Assembly: GCA_010015745.1 (NCBI GenBank)
Contig: ML978204.1
Location: 62,001-126,000 of the forward strand
DNA length: 64,000 bases
Direction of reading: 5' to 3'
DNA from: Setomelanomma holmii
Taxonomy: Eukaryota; Ascomycota; Dothideomycetes; Pleosporales; Phaeosphaeriaceae
Position numbers and translations under genes: made by a program
Shown: positions 58,003 through 64,000 of the stretch, piece by piece
How the letters are laid out: each line of letters starts with the position of its first letter
Position numbering within the stretch: the first letter of the stretch is position 1
The notes under the pieces: generated by a model
What the model was told of the DNA's origin: nothing
Seen by the model: the letters and a program-made list of their open reading frames with translations, nothing else
The model's database searches: none

Positions 58003-58522
58003 AGAAAACATGCAAAAAAAATCCAAACACGTATGTGCTAACGTCTACGTCCAAGGTCGTCCGGATACGGCGCAAGTCCAGACCACACGATCTTCAGTTG
58101 CACACTGCATCACATCACCCGAACCACCTTCCGCAAGCATCTCCGCAATCTATCATCGCCGAAATCACGTTCACCATCCCCACCGGGACCTCCCGCACCA
58201 AACATATACGCATACGCAGTCCCATAAATAGTACCACGAAAGTCGCGACCGCTGCGATGCGAGATCATGATCATCACACATAAGAGCTACCCGAAGAATA
58301 TTTTTGTCCGCGACGCAAGTGCGGTAAAAAGCAATGTGTTTCCGGGACTTGCGATAGGCGAGGCGAGGATCTCCCGGCGTGACATTTGTGCGGTTCGGGT
58401 ACGTGCCGACGCCGTTCGAGTACTAGATTCAGATATGTGGTGATCGACGGTGCCTAGAAGTGGTAAAGTTTGGTTGTGTGATGAGTTTTCGAAGTTGTAT
58501 TTGGGAGGCCGGTATGCGAATT

Positions 58523-58545
58523 ATCATCATCATCATCATCATCAT
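58523..58545 (+). repeat. ATC trinucleotide microsatellite
   Basis: Seven to eight perfect ATC units in intergenic DNA. Confidence 0.92.
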
Positions 58546-59531
58546 GCGGCTCCTGCCTTGGATATGCGAGCTCTGTGTATGGAAGAAGCACGAAGGCAGT
58601 TGTCATGTTGGCATTGTTAAGTGGTCGTTCGCAGGTGTGCGAATCGGAATGTGTATCTGTTCAATTGGGAGTCACTTCTCAACATGAACAGCACTTGTTG
58701 ACGAGGAAGGAACTGCCTCTTTCAATACGCGATTCGGCCTCTCAGGCAGAGTCAAAGATCAGGTTGACTCCACAGGATTGCCAAGCTCTTCCACGTCATG
58801 ATAACCGAGGAGGTGTTTTTCTATCACTACAACACTGTGGCAGGACCGCGGAACCGATTTGAGCAAATCGATGCTACCTAGAAGTCTGGTGTGGGTCCTG
58901 ACCTCGCAGGTATTGACCATAATTAGACTCAACTTGCGTCTGAGCAAGGCGGCTGTGACTAATCATTGACGACACTAAGCTGCACCCATAGTGTACCGCT
59001 GCGGAACCAGCCGCTCTGAACGGGGTGGCGACGACATCGGCGGTGAAGATGGGTTGGCGATAGTCGTTGGGCCATCGATCGTTGACCCGCCACATGGTAG
59101 GGCTTATGTATATGCGCGAGCGGTCGTCCAGGCGTACCAGATTTGGGGCGTCGGCGGCGATTGGAGGATCGCATCGATCGTTGGTCTGAACGGTGGGACT
59201 GGTAATGACCCGGTTGGTGGAGCCAACGTCTTGTGTAACCATGGTTGACCTCACCTCTTGATTTTTGAACGCTCCAAAATTCATACTGCGCATTATGACG
59301 TCTTGCAGAAATGCGCGCATATCGATTGAACATGATTCTGACGCTATCCATCTATCGCAAACACGTAACAATGCTCTGATCATTTCGAGTCTGAGCGGTG
59401 AGTATGCAGCTAGATATGTGGTGGCAACGGTATGCAAGGAACATGCTAGACCTCGTGGCCTGCCGAGTATAGATATGTACGTACGAGGGTATCATGCCAA
59501 CGCCGAAATAATGCAAGGTATGCGAACAACA

Positions 59532-60772
59532 TCATCTACTTCTTCTTCTTCCTTCCAACAAGGCCAGCCGTGCACCAGGATTGTCACGCTGGTACTTCTT
59601 TGCCATGTCGTACACCACTTCTCCCCATCTAAATTCTCCGCTGCGACTCCGCTGCTTGCACGGACTGTGTTTCAGCGGGAGTAGCCAATCCACAAATGAT
59701 TTGCCCATTGTGTCTTTCCACCCTTGCATCATTGTTGTTGACCAAGGGTGCTGGAAGGGCTTGGTCTGCATCACAACGAATGAGAGACCACCGCTTCGTT
59801 GTATGATGCGTAATACAGGCCAATCGTCGTCAGCCTCCTGATCTTTTGGTCTGCCTTCGGAGGAAGTGGGAGGTGATGGCGGGGATTGCAGTTCCGGCTC
59901 GTGAGGCATCCTGGTGATTAGGAAGGCGATATTGGACACACCGCCTCTTTGTATTGCTTCCACTGACGTGTAGTTGATGCAAAGGTTATATCCTGTCATG
60001 CAAGACATAGTAAAAGTGAAGATGCAAAACAAGACGCCCAGAACAAGAGCCCCTATCCATATTCCGGGACGCATACCAGTCTGCAATGAGTCAGCTTCTC
60101 CTACGTGCTACGAAGAGAACATCCTGTGCTTACCTTCGATACGCGGTCAGCCAGAAATATCGCAACCACAATCCATACGAATGTTGTGTACAGAGCCGTG
60201 TAAGACACGAATTGCATGAAGTACTTGTGCGTAGTCTCGCCGATGATGCCACCTGCCCAAGGACAGAAATGGTCCATTTTGCGCACACAGCGACCTAATT
60301 CCTTGCAGTGGTGTGTCCTGTCCGGCTTGAAAATGCAACACTTCTCGCAGTAGAGTGGGAGGCCTTCATAGTCGCAAATGTAGGCGTCGTACTGCTCCAT
60401 TGGTCGCGAATCTGCATCCTGCTTCTCGCGCGTCGATTCAGCGGGCACAAGGAGGTCTGGCTTCGCCCATATAACTTGGAGTAATCGGAGGAATGGGACC
60501 AGAAGGCAGAAGAGGGAGATCGCATAAATGGCGAGTATCGCGATGCCGCTAGGCCGTCGAGACTGGACGTTGAAACTTTGCTGAAGCTCACTAGAAGGTC
60601 TGATGAGGTACTGAATACATATCGAATAGCAAACTACCCAGGTAACGAAGCCCAATGCGCCGAGTTCAAGCACCGGCATCACGACTGCGGTCGCCATCCC
60701 CAGTCTCTGCTCCAAAGGGGTCGTGTTATCGCGCGCTTCAGGCTTCTGGGAGCCCACGACGAAGGGCGCCAT
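59532..60772 (-). CDS. PFA5: DHHC-family palmitoyltransferase, Pfa5-like
   Basis: Integral membrane enzyme that S-acylates cysteines on target proteins. Exons 60772-60134 and 60080-59532 give 395 residues. Two helices come first (LELGALGFVTWVVCYSICIQ and IAILAIYAISLFCLLVPFLR). The Cys-rich domain is YCEKCCIFKPDRTHHCKELG, then CVRKMDHFCPWAGGIIGETT. Its catalytic tetrapeptide is DHFC, not DHHC, a variant that the fungal Pfa5 group is known for; the Cys is present. Two further helices follow (FVSYTALYTTFVWIVVAIFL and GIWIGALVLGVLFCIFTFTM), then NLCINYTSVEAIQRGG. A basic tail ends the protein. An in-frame ATG at 60943 would add 57 residues without any helix; the shorter start puts helix 1 at the usual distance from the N terminus. 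Confidence 0.9.
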
Positions 60773-60943
60773 GGTGTCAGGGTATAACGCGAGCAGCGCC
60801 GCGACGTGAGGGTGGGAGACGTGCTGGCGAGAGAGATGGTTGGTGTCGCAGCTCTGGTCATCAATCGCGATCGCGCCAAGCCTTGGCAACGCGCTAGTTC
60901 GGATTGGATTTCGTGCAACGTCATCCAACGCTCCCACCAACAT

Positions 60944-63130
60944 GAGATGATTGGCAACAACTTAGACTCTATCTCATGTATTGCCATACTGGAAATTTGA
61001 TTTCCTCAAATCTTCGACCAGCCTCAGGAGCCTCCAGTTTGAAGTACCTCCATAGTTTTCCATGCCAATTGCTGACATGATCGAGCCAAGACTGTGTATC
61101 ACACCACTGACTCGTGGATATGCATTGTACCCCGCAACCCACAAGACCTACCTCCTCAGCCTTGTGCTATTGTTTGCTTTCTTCTCACTGTCTCTCATAT
61201 CGCGATGGCAACCGAGAAGTAACTTCTTTCCGGCGACATTCCCATTTTTCACGCGCCGTCTTACGACTGCACCCGCTTGTGTCTGCCACGAGTGAAGCGC
61301 TATCACAGAGCTAGACCCGACTGTGTTGACCGGGACGTCCTTCAGCCTTGTCCGAAAGTCTATTGTGGAGGCTTTGATGATCACGCATCGCCGAAAATGG
61401 ACGCCCATCGACATTTTGGCCCCTTCAAATCACAGGCGGTCTGTGTGATGGCTTCATGACTGGCTCGGTACTGCCTCTGCTTATACGTGTACAGACGCCA
61501 TAAGGTAAAAAGGGCACCCGAGTACGATCAGGACCGATGCAATGGTCTTATGAGGCTCTTCGACGTGGTTATAAAGTGCTGCGGTTGCCGGGCAGTGTTG
61601 AGCTAAAGACTGGCGAGCCTCCACCGTGGTTTGCACACGGGCGGTGCAAGGGCTCGAGGTAGCCTTGCGGCTCTGCTTTGGATGTTTGTGTCTGCCTGGG
61701 GCTCAATGCCTGTTCGATCAGCGCTTGTAAGTAAGCAATTCTTCTACTACGAATACGCTTCTGACCACAAGCAGTTCCGTCACCAGTTTCTCACGAGTCA
61801 GGATATGTGACAAGGGCCGGTAAGTACGATAGACTATGAGGTAAGGAGGCAGGCGAAGCCAATGCTAAATGAGTCAGAGCAGCCCTGGTGCCGTTAGCTA
61901 ACCCTGGCGACGGTCATGACTGGCCTAGATGTACTTTAGCCATTACTGAAGTAACCCAGTCCAGTTGTATCAAGCCTTCCCCACCGACAGGCATCCTTCT
62001 ATTGACGTCCACTCATCCAGCTTTTCTACCACCGCACGTTGATGAGGCTCCGCAATGGCGGTGTCACGGTCTGGAAAGGCCGCTGCTGCGGCAATCTGGC
62101 AAGTCGAAGCGACCCCTGACACCCTTCATTGTCGCACCAGGTTCAGTGGCCACCAGCAGCGGCTGAGGAAGAGGATTGCACTGACCGAATGTTCCGTGCG
62201 TTCAGCGCCCGGCCCAACAAAATCACAATGTGTGTCTCCAGCGTCGAGTCCGTACCTACAACCTTGGGGATCTGCTTTACGCGTCTTGTTCGCTCTTCCC
62301 ACGATCCATGGCCTTGGTCACCACGACACATGGCCTGAGAAGGAGTATATCATGGCTGATTGCCCAGATGTGCAAGAATTATGAGGCTACCGATGACCGG
62401 CTGCTCTCGCATGCGAACAAGACATCATGGCACTACGCCTTGTTCAGACCTGCGGGCCGTCTTTCGAGGCAACTCAGGCTTTGGGCATTTGACTCACACT
62501 CAGCTACCATTACACCAGATACACGAATGTGCGCATACTGCTTCGCCATACATTTTGCCTGAGCTTAACCGGAATTGCGTCGCAAGGCACTTCACCTATC
62601 ACGTCCTCACGGTCAGCTGTCTCACAGAGAAGGACCTGTCCTAGCTTACCGGTGTTACCACATCAGACCCAACGACAGCCTTTAGTATGTGCATCGTTTC
62701 TATCAACATGCGTCACGGCCACCAAGCGCACACTTTCATGATCACGAATGCTGTCTTTGTCTGGGGTGGCTTGGGCTACGGCGATGATCTCGTCCCTCAG
62801 ATGTATCTCCGCCCTTTCACTGGCCGCTTTCATGTCTCCCTCCGGTGTTTGATGCCCAATCGCTGCTACCTCTCGAATCTGCGCCATGGTCATGTCTTAA
62901 ACTCCCTCTGTGAGGCATTTCGGCTTTGATACCTGGCGTGGATGGGCAGTGCCAAACAGAGAACTGCACGCGCGGTGCAGGTACTACTGAGTATAAATCG
63001 CTTCGAGGAAGCTAGCTTTCCTATCATCACAGCTTCCAACTCGAGGACTTCTGCATAAACTCACCATATTCTCACATTCTGATTCAGCAGTGTTTCGCTC
63101 ATCAGTACATCCAATACTTCCTTATTCTTC
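60944..63130. other. 2.2-kb intergenic region
   Basis: It lies between outward-facing genes. Frames reach about 110 codons, overlap one another and show no recognisable domain. A TATAAAT element at 62992-62998, 133 bp before the next start codon, is the only likely promoter element. Confidence 0.45.
62992..62998 (+). promoter_or_regulatory. TATA box of the small Cys-rich protein gene
   Basis: TATAAAT stands 133 bp before the ATG at 63131 and is followed by a C/A/T-rich leader. The spacing suits a leader of about 100 nt. Confidence 0.45.
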
Positions 63131-63612
63131 ATGGCGGTTCTATCTAAGTTATCCCGCTTTCAGAGACTCTCCATGATCCAGTCAGCTCTGTTGCTGACAC
63201 AGAACGAACGGACGGAACACGTGCAAGGCTTCGACCACCTTGAACACCACCCAATGCTCGCACCTCCACCGATAGCTACTCTCCCACCTACCGATGGAAA
63301 TGTATTCTCGATCGATCATTCTCATTGTTACGGCACCACTTTAAGCACTATTCGTACCGAAGCGGGCGCAGTGTTTGGACCATACGACAGCCATGAACAG
63401 CCACGTGCTCGTGGGCCTAAGAAGCCTGAGACTGTCGTCTGGTTCTGTAAGCAAGCACCAATACACTGAGTACATGCGGGACATAGACTGACATCGTATA
63501 CCAAACCTCAGGCTCAGAATGCGGCGATGGACCTATTCTCGACTGGCAGACCGCCTGCCCTCAGTGCTATCATCAGAGGTGCGGCTCTTGCAAAGAAGAA
63601 TACGCATCCTGA
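63131..63612 (+). CDS. Small Cys-rich (zinc-ribbon-like) fungal protein
   Basis: Two exons, 63131-63446 and 63512-63612 (65-nt intron, GTAAGC donor, ctcag acceptor), give 138 residues. The first 95 residues are polar and Pro/His-rich, and predicted disordered. The C terminus is compact: VVWFCSECGDGP, then ACPQCYHQRCGSCKEEYAS. Cys106, Cys109, Cys121, Cys124, Cys129 and Cys132, with His126, form three CxxC pairs, as in the small WFCSxCxxGP proteins common in dothideomycetes. These have no known function. The intron splits the first Cys codon, so neither exon alone shows the motif. Metal binding is inferred from spacing only. Confidence 0.75.
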
Positions 63613-64000
63613 ACCGTGCTTCAACCCGTGGATTCAGCAGAACGCAAAGTCTGGCCCTGCAGCCACGTCGAGTTCCCGAGAAGCTATACAAGCAGAGTCG
63701 ATGCGCAAAGTCTTTCGGTACAAAGCTTGAATGGTTCTGTCGCACGTCGTGTACTCTCTGGCCATAACCACAACCCAGGGCTAGTCCGACGACTTGTGTC
63801 GACACCATCAGTCGCGGCAGCTGCGAGTATGGGCTTCGCTTAGCATTTCTGTTACACTGACCGGAGCTTAATGTTTCCGTCCCGCGTTCCTCCCTTCTTC
63901 TTGTGGCCTGTGCTGATTATTTGGTCTTGTGGACTTTACTCGTTCATTATTTAACCTAGATCGGCTGCGCCGATACCCCTTCAACGTGGCACATTTGTGC
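63613..64000. other. 3' flank at the window edge
   Basis: This is 388 bp after the small Cys-rich gene. No gene is supported before the window ends. Confidence 0.5.

Larger units (their letters stand above)
56398..59531. other. 3.1-kb gene-poor region
   Basis: It lies between the 3' ends of the homeobox and palmitoyltransferase genes. No supported gene is seen. It contains two simple repeats listed separately and a slightly CT-rich part around 56990-57270. Confidence 0.45.

Noticed and set aside
1..64000. CRISPR arrays, insertion sequences, prophage or intact transposons
   Set aside because: The window is eukaryotic nuclear DNA; no spaced repeats, no transposase, reverse-transcriptase or integrase motifs and no long terminal repeats were seen.

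Overview
This window is nuclear DNA of a filamentous ascomycete, most likely a dothideomycete. The genes are monocistronic, carry short introns (about 45-70 nt, GT donors, ctgac/ctaac-type branch sites) and include filamentous-fungal families such as septin AspA/Cdc11, Sho1, DUF6536, dothideomycete-type PQ-loop and MYND proteins. Order-level placement is inferred from protein flavour only. There is no prokaryotic, viral or CRISPR material.

Layout. The first 33 kb is an ordinary housekeeping block. It starts with a broken unknown gene (442-1210). Intact genes follow: a GH76 cell-wall mannanase, 3-methylcrotonyl-CoA carboxylase beta, NAD(P)HX epimerase divergent from mitoribosomal protein bS16m, an AVT-type amino-acid transporter divergent from a dynactin p24/RO10-like protein, the osmosensor Sho1, a Y_phosphatase3 phosphatase, a PQ-loop membrane protein, a septin divergent from an HSV2-like PROPPIN, a Lag1-type ceramide synthase and a Bax-inhibitor protein. 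A 45-codon decayed copy of the phosphatase C terminus lies inverted upstream of the phosphatase gene.

From 33.6 to 46.9 kb the character changes. A DUF6536 membrane-protein gene, a BTB/POZ gene, a head-to-tail array of five MYND zinc-finger units and an F-box gene all carry stops, frameshifts, lost splice sites or lost zinc ligands. An intact OsmC-like gene sits among them. Flanking genes read cleanly over many exons, so sequencing error is an unlikely explanation. This is a local gene graveyard, and its inferred nonsense changes look like C:G to T:A transitions, as expected from RIP or deamination.

The right end is gene-poor: about 7.7 kb with nothing recognisable, then a TALE/KN homeobox gene, 3 kb of low-information DNA with microsatellites, a Pfa5-like palmitoyltransferase and a small cysteine-rich protein gene.

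The most unusual structure is the PQ-loop gene (19269-20657). To preserve the family motif, ten exons are needed, including five of 18, 13, 1, 16 and 11 nt. One of these is apparently a single-nucleotide exon (or a 4-nt alternative). All exon models here are read by eye from splice signals, frame and family conservation; none has transcript support.
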